Origin: Cohnella ginsengisoli
Lineage (GTDB): Bacteria; Bacillota; Bacilli; Paenibacillales; Paenibacillaceae
DNA length: 64,000 nt
Direction of reading: 5' to 3'
Assembly: GCF_029525555.1 (NCBI RefSeq)
Contig: NZ_JAPDHZ010000002.1
Coordinates: 1,029,868 to 1,093,867, forward strand
Under the pieces are notes generated by a model. That model was given only the letters and a program-made list of their open reading frames with translations, had not been told where the DNA came from and ran no database searches. Each line of letters starts with the position of its first letter. Position 1 is the stretch's first letter. Positions 20,550-30,050 of the stretch are shown one piece after another. The position numbers and the translations under genes were made by a program.

Positions 20550-22529
20550 TTAAGTCCACGCCACGATCTCGACGCCGTACGGCTCCAGCGTCAACGCCGG
20601 TCCAACTCGCGATTCGTTGAGCAGGCTCTCGAACGTCCCGCCGAGCGCGACCTCTTGCCGCTGCCGGCTCAGATTGAGCACGAACAAATAGCGCTTCTGT
20701 CCTTTGCTTCTAACGGAGATTTGCACGCCCTCGGGCAATCCGTCCAGGCGCGTCAGTCCGATCTCGTCGGCAAGCGCGCGGAACAGCTCGATATAATAAC
20801 GCTCTTCGGCGATCGTACCGATGTATACGATCCGGCCCTTCCCCAGCTTGCGGACCGTCACGGCCGGCTGTCCCGCGAAAAAGTCGTCGTCGTACCAGGC
20901 GATCGGCTCCGCTCCCGCCGGCGTCAGCAGATCGCACCATTGGCTGCAAGCGTAGGAATTCCCGTGCTTGTCCACCATTGAATGAAGTTCGCCGCCGATC
21001 GGATCGTACTCCGATACGGTGACGCCCGCCGCTTCGGCCAGCGGTCCGGGGAGCGGCCGAATCCAGCAGACGTTGTTGTCGTTTTTGACGCCGGTGCGGT
21101 TCGTCAGGATCAGCGTCGCCCCGTCCCGCGCGCAATCTTCCAGATGCTTCGCCCGCTCCTCGTCCAGCAGGTAAAGGGACGGCGCGACGATCAGGCGATA
21201 GCCGCTCAAGTCTTCGGATGCATTCACGGCATCCGTCAAGATGCCGAGCTTCGTCATAGCGCGGTGATACAGCTTCAGGTTGTCGAAGTAGTCCATGCCT
21301 TCGGCCTGCGGCTGAATCTGGAAGGCATTGTACAGCTCATGCGAATGCAGGATCGCCGCTTCGCCCGCTACCTCGGAGCCGTCGAGCGTCCCGGACAGCC
21401 GGTTGACCTCTTCGCAAAGTCCGGCGTACTCCTCGTACCGCCGGCCAGGGACGTTGCTATGATCGATCAGGCCGTGCCAAAATTGTTCGGCGCCGACCGG
21501 CGCGCTCCGCCATTGAAAATGAACGACCGCCTCCGCCCCTCTGGCGATGCACTGCCAGGCAAAGGCGCGTATGAAGCCGGGCTGGGGCGTTCGCCACATC
21601 GGAAACCAGCAGCCCGGCGGCCCGCTGATCGTCTCCATGATCCAGAAGCCGCGGCGCTTGATCCCGCGCGCCAGATCCAGCGTGAGCGCGCCGCCGTAGC
21701 CGCTGCTAACCGATTTTTCTTTGCTCGTATTCGGATAATAATCGAGGGACGCGAAGTCCAGGGGCGCGCATAACCGGTAATAATCCAGCGCCATCGGATA
21801 GCTCCAGATGTTGTGCGTTACGAAATGACCGGGGCAAAACTCCCGCAGCACGTCGAGCTGAAGCTGCTGGAAAGATACGACCGAATCCGTCTCGAATCTT
21901 TTCCAGTCGAGGAGGTATGACGGATTTTTGAACGCCGTGCCGCCGAGCGGCGGCTTGAGCTGCTCCCATTCGCTGTACGTCCCGCTCCAGACGACCGTGC
22001 CCCAGGCGCGATTCAGCGACTCGAGCGAGCCGTACTTGTCCTTCGCCCATTCGCGGAAGCGAGCCTCGCAATGCGGGCAGCAGCATTCGTTCAAGCCGAA
22101 TTCGTTGTCGATTTGCCAGCCGATGACCGCCGGATGCCCGGCATATCGCTCCGCCATTTTCCTTACGATGGTCTCGGAGAACCGGCGCATGGAAGGGCTG
22201 TTGTAGCAGCGATGCGCGCGAACGCCTGCGAAGCGCGTCTTGAGGTGAACGTCGACCGGCAATACGTCGGGATACCGGTCCGTCAACCAGTTCGGCGGCG
22301 TGCAGGTGGGCGTACCGAGGACGACCTGAATGCCCTGCTCGTGAAATAGACCGACGGCCTCGTCCAGCCAGGCAAAATCATAGACGCCTTCCTTCGGCTC
22401 GAGCAGCGACCAGGCGAATTCCGCCAGGCGAACGACCCGGATGCCGGTCCGCGCCATCAATTCCGCATCCTTCTCCCACATGGCGCGCTCCCAATGCTCG
22501 GGATAATATACGACGCCCATCAAAGTCAT
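20550..22529 (-). CDS. GH42 beta-galactosidase, zinc-cluster type
   Basis: Second GH42 enzyme, 659 aa, intact and cytoplasmic. It opens GVVYYPEHWERAMWEKD, close to the classical GH42 group. The acid/base is E143 in GWQIDNEFGL and the nucleophile E299 in WIMETISGPPG. The cysteines at 108, 149-151 and 154 (ECCCPHC) match the zinc-binding cluster of many GH42 enzymes, which the first GH42 in this window lacks. The C-terminal domain ends LEPYGVEIVAW. ATG 22529 starts the gene; the adjacent GGAGG on the minus strand sets it. Two diverged GH42 enzymes in one locus suggest different linkages or aglycones. Confidence 0.93.
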   Translation of the reverse strand: MTLMGVVYYPEHWERAMWEKDAELMARTGIRVVRLAEFAWSLLEPKEGVYDFAWLDEAVGLFHEQGIQVVLGTPTCTPPNWLTDRYPDVLPVDVHLKTRFAGVRAHRCYNSPSMRRFSETIVRKMAERYAGHPAVIGWQIDNEFGLNECCCPHCEARFREWAKDKYGSLESLNRAWGTVVWSGTYSEWEQLKPPLGGTAFKNPSYLLDWKRFETDSVVSFQQLQLDVLREFCPGHFVTHNIWSYPMALDYYRLCAPLDFASLDYYPNTSKEKSVSSGYGGALTLDLARGIKRRGFWIMETISGPPGCWFPMWRTPQPGFIRAFAWQCIARGAEAVVHFQWRSAPVGAEQFWHGLIDHSNVPGRRYEEYAGLCEEVNRLSGTLDGSEVAGEAAILHSHELYNAFQIQPQAEGMDYFDNLKLYHRAMTKLGILTDAVNASEDLSGYRLIVAPSLYLLDEERAKHLEDCARDGATLILTNRTGVKNDNNVCWIRPLPGPLAEAAGVTVSEYDPIGGELHSMVDKHGNSYACSQWCDLLTPAGAEPIAWYDDDFFAGQPAVTVRKLGKGRIVYIGTIAEERYYIELFRALADEIGLTRLDGLPEGVQISVRSKGQKRYLFVLNLSRQRQEVALGGTFESLLNESRVGPALTLEPYGVEIVAWT

Positions 22530-22786
22530 TTTTTTGAAGCCTCCCCCTGCTCGCGTATTTTATCAGTACATCATAGCGGATGTCGGCAAGCTGCGATATG
22601 CCGCATTATTCAACTGGATATAAAAATATGAAAGCGGCTTAAATGCCTCGCAACGATCCGGATGACCGGATGGCCGTATGGTATACTGAACGAAAATGCA
22701 AAAGGCTGGAGGGTATAAGCACGATGTCCAAGCTGACGCTCGCTCGCGGGTTACTGTCGTAGCTTCTCCTCGATCGGCGTTCTGCT

Positions 22787-24575
22787 TCAGATGACTCTGA
22801 ACATGCCGTACAGCAAGGGTTGCAGCGGGATTTCAAATACGGATTCCCGCTGCCCCGACATGGACGCGGTCCACGACTTGCCGGTTCTAAGGTCGATCAG
22901 CTTGCGTCCGCTCCCGTCCACGTGCACCTTGACCTTTTCCTGGCGGTCGTGGAAGGAATCCAAGATAAATGTGTCATTGTCGTAAAGGAAAATCGAAACG
23001 CGGCCGCCGCATTCCAGGTAAATTTTCAAATCGCTCATCAAGTACTGACGGATGGTCGTCAACACTTCTTTAGGGAATCGACTCCATTCGGCGTAATCGT
23101 CCGGCGCGGTCAACGCGTAAACCGTTCCGTTCCCATACTTGCTTCTTAGCAAGACGGGGAAGCAATTGTCGAGCTTGCGAAGCGCGATCAGGCAATCAGC
23201 CGCATTGCTCATATATTCGATCGCCGGGAGAAGGACGCTGCTGCCGCTCCAGTAATAGCCGCTGAATGCCGCGCCGTCGGATACGAATTCATTCGAACAT
23301 ACTTTTTTGATCCGTATACCTCGCGGATGTCAGCTCTTCGACCCCCCGGCCCTGCATCCTCTGCAGGAAGCCCGATGTCATGCAAATATCTCCGCCCTTC
23401 AGCAAATGACCTTTCAGCTTATCGATGACGGCCGCATCCGTCGCGCTCGCAGCCGTGACAAACACAAGACCGGACGTGTCCGGGAACGCGTGGGTCGGCT
23501 CAAACGCGATCCCGGCCATTCCCAGATGATCGTACAGATGATTGTCGCCGCGGGCATGGAAGGGCTCGTACACCGCGATTCCGACCGGTTGCCCGGCCAT
23601 GCCGACGACCTGGTCCAGACGTTCAAGCTCGTATCCCAGAGCCGGAATATGAACGGTATCGATGAGCCAGCTGTAGCAGAAAAGCGTCAATTCTTTCCCT
23701 TTTGCAAACAGCGTTAAATGGGCCTGCTCCAGAAAGTAGGAAATATGCGGCATGCTGCCGAGCGAATCGATCCATCCGCCCGCATGATGACCGGGTTTCA
23801 GCTTTTCAACCCAGCGCATCAGCGAATAGCTGCCGTACCTTGGCAAGCTCTGTGCCGAATGGTTCGCGTCCCGGGTTTCCGTACCGGTGTATACCTGATC
23901 GAAAATACGTGCCTGCGTCTCCGGATTATATCCCGTTTCCTGATACGATTCATGCCAGTTCGGATATTTGATGATCATGTTGACGTTCGGATTGACGGCT
24001 TTGGCTGCCCGTATCACGATTTTCTCAGACACGTCCGTCATCAATTCCAAACGAAAATCCGCCCAGCTTCGATCCCCTTTGGCCGCAATGCAGCCGGCGC
24101 ACGTGCAATTGGTGAAAAAGAAGTCGTCGATTATAATCTCGTCGAACAAGGAAGCGGAAAATGCGACCGTTTGCGCCAACAGGTCCAGGTCTTCTTTTGT
24201 CGTGTAGCATAGCATCGAGATAGCGCGTTTGTAGCCGTCTTCGATGGGCGACGTCTCGCTGCCGAGGATCGTGCCGCCGCTGCCGTATACGCCGGTCTCA
24301 TCGATCAACGGTTTGTTTTTCGTCGTCTTCATGAGCGTCGTCGTGATCGCGCCGGATGTTGCGATGCCTTTGTCGTTAAAAAACCGCTTCAAGGCATTCA
24401 GCCTCTCTGCGGATACGTCCATATCGTCCCGATGCGTTTCCAAGTAAACTTTTGCGCAATGCAGATGCTTTTCGAAAAAACGAAAGTTCCGCTCGTAATG
24501 CTCCGCGGTCCCCATGCTTTCGATGCAACGGGTCGTGAAGTACAAGGCGACATTAAAGTTGTCGTAAGCGTTCAT
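22787..24575 (-). CDS. Large conserved-looking protein of unknown function, probably a TIM-barrel glycan enzyme (frame broken)
   Basis: 595 aa corrected, no signal peptide. I do not recognise the family. Residues 1-330 alternate strands and helices like a (beta/alpha)8 barrel: FNVALYFTTRC, HCAKVYLETHRDDMDV, then LFDEIIIDDFFFTNCTC with a CTCAGC cysteine cluster, then NVNMIIKYPNWHES. Acidic residues at the strand end (DEIIIDD) could be catalytic. Residues 330-440 look like a Rossmann-type accessory domain (LKGGDICMTSGFLQRM), and the end is beta-rich. T6 at 23303-23308 breaks the frame; the corrected join reads TDQKVCSNEFVSDGAAF. ATG 24575 follows GGAGGG. Its position beside GH42 and GH29 genes suggests a glycan-processing role, which is inference. 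Confidence 0.6.
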
Positions 24576-24986
24576 CTGCATCCCTCCTGTGTCCATGCGG
24601 AGGAGCCGCTCCATAAGGAACAGCTCCTTTGCAACGAATGATTACACTTCAATGGGCTCTCTCCCTTTGAAAGCTTCGAATCATAGATTTCTGCCGGTTT
24701 ATAACTACTATATATAAAATAAAATGTAAGATATATATAAATATCATCGTCGCTTTCTTTTCAGCCGTAGCGCAAACTTCTTTGACGGATATAAAGAAAT
24801 GAAGGTATACCTTTACGATCGGCGGAAGGCCCTGCACTGCTGTGTCCGCTGCCCCCTGTCTGGCTTGCATGCAGCGCTATCAATCTTTCGCATCTGCGCC
24901 ACCCTGCCTACCTTCACGCCTAACGTCGTTGTATGTTCGGCAGGGTGAAGCGTGTGATGCTCCGTGATTCGATACGTTCGGCGCAA
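24576..24986. other. Intergenic region, AT-rich, no gene seen
   Basis: About 410 bases without a convincing reading frame. The first 200 are AT-rich (tatatataaa stretches near 24708-24745) and probably hold the promoter of the unknown gene to the left. A perfect 12-bp palindrome AAGGTATACCTT sits at 24802-24813 and could be an operator. The rest is the 3' flank of the GntR-type regulator. Confidence 0.5.
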
Positions 24987-25009
24987 GAAAAAAACCGCCT
25001 CTCGGCGGT
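24987..25009 (-). terminator. Terminator after the GntR/SBP regulator
   Basis: Minus strand ACCGCC-GAGA-GGCGGT stem followed by TTTTTTT, 50 bases past the regulator stop codon. It probably closes the hydrolase-dehydrogenase-regulator transcript. Confidence 0.85.
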
Positions 25010-25058
25010 CGTGCGAGCCATCGCGGCTCGCGTTTGTTAAACAGGGAAAGCCGGCCGG

Positions 25059-26451
25059 TCATGAAGAGCGTCCTTCCGCCTCGATCTTGTCGCAGAACGC
25101 CTCCTCCGACAGCAAGCCGGAAAGATACAGCATGACCTCGGGCAGAAAGCGGCTCCATTCCCGCTCCTTCAGGCCGAGGGCGTCGGCGAACCTGAACGTC
25201 GGAATGATCTCGCGGTACATGCCGAATCGGGAAGGCCGAGGCGCTCCTCCGTCTGAACCTTGGACGGCGGGTTCGTCGATCGCCCCTCTCGAAGCGGGCA
25301 AACTGAGCGTATCGCGTCCGATGATCGCCTGGGCGGCCGGACCCGTCAAGTACTCCGCGAGCAGCCGCGCCTCCGCCGCCCGGGGCGAATGCCTGTTCAC
25401 GGCGAGGCCGATGGCGATGACCAGCGTGACCGGATCCGCGAGCCGGGGGGAGCGGGGCGATGTCGTAAGCGATGTCGGCCTGACGAAGCGCGTTCAGGCC
25501 GTAATACGTCGTCAGCATCATCGACAGCTTGCCCTGCGCGAACAGCGCCTCGACGCGGAAGCCGGCATCCCGCTCGGACATGAGCGGCGCCATCCGGTCC
25601 ATGACGATCTCCTTGTAGCGGCGAATGCCCGCAAGCATCAGCGTATCATGCATGCGAAGCCGGCCGGCGGCGTCCCGTTCGGCCTTGGCGCCGTTCTGCA
25701 GCAGAAATACGGCGAGACGGTTGCGCTGCGTGGCCGAAAAATGAAAGCCGGCCCGCTCCTGGGGCACCGTGAGCCGATCCGCGGCGCCGAGCAGCTCATC
25801 CCAGCCCCAACCGCTGTCCGGCTCCCACATGTCCCGTTCGCGGAAGTGCTCCCGGTTGTAGCACAGAATCGTCGGGCTGAACGTAAAGGGCTTCGCGAGC
25901 AGCGCGCCGCCGGACGACATGGCGTCGGCCAAAAACGGATAGCACTCCGGATCCCCTTCGAGCGGCAGCAGTAAGTCCGCGTCCCCCGTTTCTCCGAATG
26001 CCCGCAATTCGGCATCGTTCAGCGTCAGCACGTCGATCAGCCCGTGCGCCAGGTACGGCTTCAGCACTTCCGGGTCGTGGCCCGGCAGCGTGACGTCCTG
26101 CACCCGGATATGCGGATACATGGCTTCGAAGCCGGCCAGAAGCGCCCTTAGTGCCGACTCCTGCAGCGTCGATCCGTGATGTCCGAGCTTGACGATGACG
26201 CGTTCCGGCTCGCTGCGCTGCGCGACGACGCTGCCGATCCGCGGCTTCTTCTCGATCAATCCCTCCGCCGCCAGCTCGGCCAGCACGTCCCGCACGATTT
26301 TATTGCTAAGCGCAAACCGGTCCGACAGGTCCTTCTCCGAAGGCAGGAACTCTCCCGGCCTGCGGACGCCTTCGAGGATGTCCTGCCTCAGGCGGCTCTT
26401 CATCTCTTCCTGGCGGATTCGGAACGTTTTGCGGCTCTGCTTCGTTTTCAT
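25059..26451 (-). CDS. GntR-type DNA-binding domain fused to a solute-binding-protein-like sensor (frame broken)
   Basis: 463 aa corrected. Residues 10-80 are a GntR winged helix: SRLRQDILEGVRRPGEFLPS, then LSNKIVRDVLAELAAEGLIE. From about 85 onward the protein resembles an extracellular solute-binding protein family 1, with GFEAMYPHIRVQDVTLPG, LLAKPFTFSPTILCYNREHF and FAQGKLSMMLTTYYGLNAL, but there is no signal peptide, so it should act as a cytoplasmic sugar sensor. The G6 run at 25445-25450 breaks the frame; corrected it reads IAPLPRLADPVTLVIAIG. ATG 26451 follows AGGGAG. It lies 116 bases after the dehydrogenase gene, and the operator-like palindrome at 28660 is its likely target. Confidence 0.82.
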
Positions 26452-26567
26452 CGCGATCTCCCTGCCGCTTCTAAAGAAATAAAAACGATTGCCGTACCCG
26501 CGGGCGAGTCGGAATCCGATGTTCTTCTTATCTTAGTTGCACGCTTCGCGCAGTGTCAATACGACTG

Positions 26568-27566
26568 TTAGGCCAGCCTGAACAGCTGGGACACGTCGAC
26601 CTCTCCCTGGAGCGGCGTGCCTGCCGCGTATCGCTCGACCTCGCTCGCGATATAAGCGCCGATCCGCCGCAGGCCGTTGTTCTCGGCGCCCGCAATGTGC
26701 GGGAGCAGCGTAACGTTGGGAAGCGAGCGGAACGGATGATCGGCAGCGGGCGGCTCGGGGTCCGTGACGTCGATGCACGCCCACAGCCGTCCTTTGCTTA
26801 GCTCCGCCGCCAGCGCCTCTTCGTCGACGAGCGAGCCGCGCGCCGTATTGATGAGGATCGCGTCTTCCTTCATCAGGCCGAGCGTGCGCGCGTTCATCAT
26901 GCGATCCGTCTCCGGGATCGACGGCGCATGGATCGAGACGACGTCCGAGCCGGTCAGCAGCGCGTCCAGATCGGCCTTCTCCGCGCCCATGCCGGCGATA
27001 TCCGCTTCGCTCACGAACGGATCGTAGACGAGCACCCGAACTTCGAACGCCTGGAGCAGCTTGATCAAGTGGCGGCCGGACAGCCCGGCCCCGATAACGC
27101 CGACGGTCACTTCATACAGCTCGCGCACGCGCTCCCGCTGCTTGTCCCATTCGCCTTCCCGCGTATTGCGGGCCAACTGCCACATATTCTTGAGCGATAC
27201 GATGGCGAGACCAAGGGCCGTTTCCGCTACTCCGCGGGCCAGCGCTTCATTCGCCGTGCCGAGGCGGACGCCGCGGGCGGGCAGCGCCGGGCTCAGGATC
27301 GGCTTGACCGTGCCTGCGGCGTGCAGGGCGATGCCCAGATTCGGGCAGCGGTCGAGGATGGACGCGTCAAGCGGCGGGCAGCCCCAGGACGTGATGATCA
27401 CGTCCGCGCCTTCGGCCAGCTCGGCCGCGCGCGCCGGCGTCGGGTTGCCGACCGTGTCGTTGACGACGAGCTCGCCGAATCGCCGGATTCGCGCCAGGTG
27501 CGCTTCGGTAAAGATGCGGTCCGTAAAATGACGGCTTTGCAGCATGACGATTTTCAACGGGTTCAT
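26568..27566 (-). CDS. D-isomer-specific 2-hydroxyacid dehydrogenase family protein
   Basis: NAD-dependent oxidoreductase, 332 aa, of the phosphoglycerate/hydroxyacid dehydrogenase fold. The Rossmann motif is GVIGAGLSGRHL at about residue 155. The catalytic region contains ILINTARGSLVDEEAL and CIDVTDPEPPAADHPF, with the His in LLPHIAGAENNG. Arg in the TARG motif and Glu in DPEPP match the active-site set. ATG 27566 follows AAGGAG and starts 4 bases after the hydrolase stop, so the two are co-translated. The substrate is unknown; the partner hydrolase suggests an ester- or lactone-derived hydroxyacid. Confidence 0.88.
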   Translation of the reverse strand: MNPLKIVMLQSRHFTDRIFTEAHLARIRRFGELVVNDTVGNPTPARAAELAEGADVIITSWGCPPLDASILDRCPNLGIALHAAGTVKPILSPALPARGVRLGTANEALARGVAETALGLAIVSLKNMWQLARNTREGEWDKQRERVRELYEVTVGVIGAGLSGRHLIKLLQAFEVRVLVYDPFVSEADIAGMGAEKADLDALLTGSDVVSIHAPSIPETDRMMNARTLGLMKEDAILINTARGSLVDEEALAAELSKGRLWACIDVTDPEPPAADHPFRSLPNVTLLPHIAGAENNGLRRIGAYIASEVERYAAGTPLQGEVDVSQLFRLA

Positions 27567-27570
27567 CGGA

Positions 27571-28611
27571 TCATTCTCCTTCTTTGTCCAGCCAGCGGTC
27601 CAAGAAACGGTAAGCCAGCAAGCGAATCTCTTCGGGAAAATCGTGCTTGCCCTCGCCGAGATAGAACCGGAACCGGTCCTCCCGGCCGAGCAGGCCGTAC
27701 AGCTTCGCGAGCTCCCCCATCCCTTCGGCGACCGAGCGCCAATGCGGGAAGATGGCATCCTGCTGGCCCGCGTAGTTAAAGAACGGCACTGGCGCGCAGA
27801 GCGCGGCGATCTCGTGGAAGTCGAAAGGGATCCGGTCCTCCCGCAGATCGGCGCTCACCTTCGGGATATGCGTATACGGATACGACCGGTAGCCCCAATG
27901 GTCCGGGTGCGGATCGCCCGCGAAAGGGCTGAAGCCGCAGCTCGATACGACGGCGCGGACGCGATCGTCCAGGCCGGCCAGAAAATACGCGTTGTAGCCG
28001 CCGAAGGAATGGCCGATCGCGCCGATCGCGCGGCGGTCGACGAACGCGAGCGACTCCAGGACGTCGATGCCCTGCATGTGATCGGTCGCGTTTTTGGCGA
28101 CGGTCGACCATTCCGGGTACGCCTCGTAAAACGCGGTGCTGTCGAATGCCGGATAGCCGGGATATATCCGCTCTCCCGCCGTGAGCGCGTCGGGCGCGAG
28201 CACGACGTACCCGCGAAGGACAAGCTCGACGGCATAGCCGCGATTCGGCCGGCCCGGGACGATCGCGATGTCGTCCTTGCCGATCTCGTGCGTCGGATGA
28301 AGCGCCAGGACGGCCGGGTAGCCCGACGACGGACGGGCGCCGCCCGCAGGCGCGGCGGGCACAAGGAGGTAAGCGGGGACCGTGTCTCCGTATGCCGTGT
28401 CGTACTCGACGCGGTGACGGGAATAGCCGTGCTCCTCCGTCGCCGACAAATACCGCAGGGCTGCCGGCGGCCGCTCCGGCAGCGTCCCGATATAGGACAG
28501 CCACGTCTCGCGAATCCGCTTCCGCTTTTCCATCCATTGGGTCTTGTCGGCAATGCCGGCCAGCAAGGGCGGCAGGCCGGTTTTGTTTACTTGGGATAAA
28601 ATATAGGACAT
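27571..28611 (-). CDS. Alpha/beta hydrolase, dienelactone-hydrolase/acetyl-esterase-like
   Basis: 346 aa, cytoplasmic. The nucleophile elbow is GHSFGG at about residue 197 and the likely catalytic His is in GEGKHDFPEE near the C-terminus; a candidate Asp is in YAGQQDAIFP. The N-terminal segment with YLVPAAPAGG and LALHPTHEIGKDD resembles the large-lid hydrolases related to acetylxylan esterase and dienelactone hydrolase. It is the first gene of the unit controlled from the promoter at 28678-28706, followed immediately by the dehydrogenase. Frame intact. Confidence 0.85.
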   Translation of the reverse strand: MSYILSQVNKTGLPPLLAGIADKTQWMEKRKRIRETWLSYIGTLPERPPAALRYLSATEEHGYSRHRVEYDTAYGDTVPAYLLVPAAPAGGARPSSGYPAVLALHPTHEIGKDDIAIVPGRPNRGYAVELVLRGYVVLAPDALTAGERIYPGYPAFDSTAFYEAYPEWSTVAKNATDHMQGIDVLESLAFVDRRAIGAIGHSFGGYNAYFLAGLDDRVRAVVSSCGFSPFAGDPHPDHWGYRSYPYTHIPKVSADLREDRIPFDFHEIAALCAPVPFFNYAGQQDAIFPHWRSVAEGMGELAKLYGLLGREDRFRFYLGEGKHDFPEEIRLLAYRFLDRWLDKEGE

Positions 28612-28659
28612 GGGGCGCAGGCTCCTTTTTTCGCCGAATGTTCTTCCATTAACTTATAT

Positions 28660-28706
28660 CTGGATTACAATACAGACATTATATCCTGCGGAAAAGTGTC
28701 GGTCAA
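28660..28706 (-). promoter_or_regulatory. Sigma-A promoter with GntR-like operator
   Basis: On the minus strand TTGACC (28706-28701) and TATAAT (28683-28678) are separated by exactly 17 bases. Just downstream, at the expected start of transcription, is the imperfect palindrome CTGTATTGTAATCCAG (28675-28660; 12 of 16 positions symmetric). A second inverted pair, AACTTATA/TATAAGTT, flanks the promoter at about 28650 and 28713. The layout fits repression of the hydrolase operon by its own GntR-type gene. Confidence 0.75.
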
Positions 28707-28737
28707 TCGTTTTATAAGTTAGATATACACCACAAAA

Positions 28738-29847
28738 TCATTCACGATTTCCCGCCGGCACCTGCTGCGTAATGCAATGAATATTGCCCCCGCCGAGCGC
28801 GATCTCCCGCGTATATAGCTGCACGATTTTGCGGCCCGGAAAAAGGGCGGCGAATCGCGCGTGCGCCTCTCTGTCGCGGCGATCGCCGAAGGCCGGGAGA
28901 ATCAAGCCCCCGTTGCAAAAATAAAAGTTGATGTACGACGCGGAAAGACGCGTGCCCGGCGTGCGGCCGAAGCTTTGCGCGGCGCGGTCGATCGTCCGGC
29001 ACTCCGACGCGGACAGCACGATCGGGTCGGGCAGCGGGATTCGCTCGATATGCAGGCGTCGTCCCCGCGCGTCAGGCTGCGCCTCGAGCGCAGCCTCTGC
29101 CTCGCGAACGATCTCGTACTGCGAATGGCCCGGATCGTCCGTCCACGCCAGCAAGACGATTCCGGGCGCGGCGAAGGCCGCCAGCTCGTCGACATGGCCG
29201 TCCGTCTCGTCGTCGGCGAGCCCGCGCTTCAGCCAGACGATCCGCCGGACGCCAAGGCATCGGCCGAGCCGCGACTCGATCTCCGTCCGGGACAGCCGGG
29301 GATTGCGGTTCGGATGGAGCAGGCACTGCTCGGTCGCGAGCAGCGTGCCTTCGCCGTCCGCGGAGACGGCCCCGCCCTCCATGATGAAGTCCCGGACGTC
29401 GTACCTGTCTTTGCCTTCGATCTCGAGCACCTTCTGCTTCGCAAGCTGGTCCAGGTCCCAAGGAAAGTACAGGCCGCCGTTCAATCCGCCCCACGCATTG
29501 AAGCCCCAATCGATGCCGCGAACCTCGCCGGTCGCGTCGTTTTTCACGAAGGTCGGGCCGATGTCCCGCATCCAGGCGTCGTTCGAGGACAGCTCGACGA
29601 CGCGGACCTTATCCGGCAGGATGCGGCGGACATGCTCATAACCGCTCCCGTTCACGCCGATCGTGACCGGCTCGAAGGACGCGATCGCCAGCGCCACGCG
29701 CCTATAGGCGTCCTGTGCGGGCTTCGCGCCCAAGCGCCAGGTATCGGTCCTCGTCGGCCATAGCATCCAAGTGCCTGCGTGCTTTTCGAATTCGCCCGGC
29801 ATGCGGTAGCCGTCCGCCGCAGGCGCGCCCCGCCAAGTTTTGACCAT
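28738..29847 (-). CDS. aguA: Agmatine deiminase
   Basis: Hydrolyses agmatine to N-carbamoylputrescine and ammonia in polyamine/arginine catabolism. 369 aa, the usual length. Family motifs are DGYRMPGEFEKHAGTWMLWP at the N-terminus, NDAWMRDIGPTFV, then DFIMEGGAVSADGEGT, HVDELAAF and the C-terminal GGGNIHCITQQVP, whose Cys is the catalytic nucleophile. The DGHVDE and NDAWMRD residues bind the guanidino group. ATG 29847 follows GAGGTG. An uninterrupted frame extends upstream into the aldolase, but this is an accident of the frameshift there. No carbamoylputrescine hydrolase or transporter gene is adjacent. Confidence 0.95.
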   Translation of the reverse strand: MVKTWRGAPAADGYRMPGEFEKHAGTWMLWPTRTDTWRLGAKPAQDAYRRVALAIASFEPVTIGVNGSGYEHVRRILPDKVRVVELSSNDAWMRDIGPTFVKNDATGEVRGIDWGFNAWGGLNGGLYFPWDLDQLAKQKVLEIEGKDRYDVRDFIMEGGAVSADGEGTLLATEQCLLHPNRNPRLSRTEIESRLGRCLGVRRIVWLKRGLADDETDGHVDELAAFAAPGIVLLAWTDDPGHSQYEIVREAEAALEAQPDARGRRLHIERIPLPDPIVLSASECRTIDRAAQSFGRTPGTRLSASYINFYFCNGGLILPAFGDRRDREAHARFAALFPGRKIVQLYTREIALGGGNIHCITQQVPAGNRE

Positions 29848-29981
29848 GCTCCAGCACCTCGCCCATGAAGCAAGCCGCTTGAGGCGGCCGCCTTTTCCTA
29901 CTCCATATTCGCAGGAAGGCGAGCCGGTCACACGCGCGTCGCGGATCTGCGTGCGGCCTGCGCGCACGGGCAAGAAAACGC

Positions 29982-30016
29982 AAAAAACGCTAACGGAGCG
30001 AATGTCTCCGTTAGCG
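29982..30016 (-). terminator. Terminator after the tandem aldolase
   Basis: Perfect 11-bp stem CGCTAACGGAG/CTCCGTTAGCG with a 7-base loop, followed on the minus strand by TTTTTTG. It lies 34 bases past the aldolase stop and shows that agmatine deiminase is transcribed separately. Confidence 0.9.
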
Positions 30017-30050
30017 CGATGAATTCGGCGAGGCCTTGGACAGATCGACG

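Noticed and set aside
22724..22762. A 12-residue reading frame with a good ribosome site (GGAGGG)
   Set aside because: It ends after 12 codons and matches nothing recognisable; it may be the stump of a deleted gene but cannot be supported as one.
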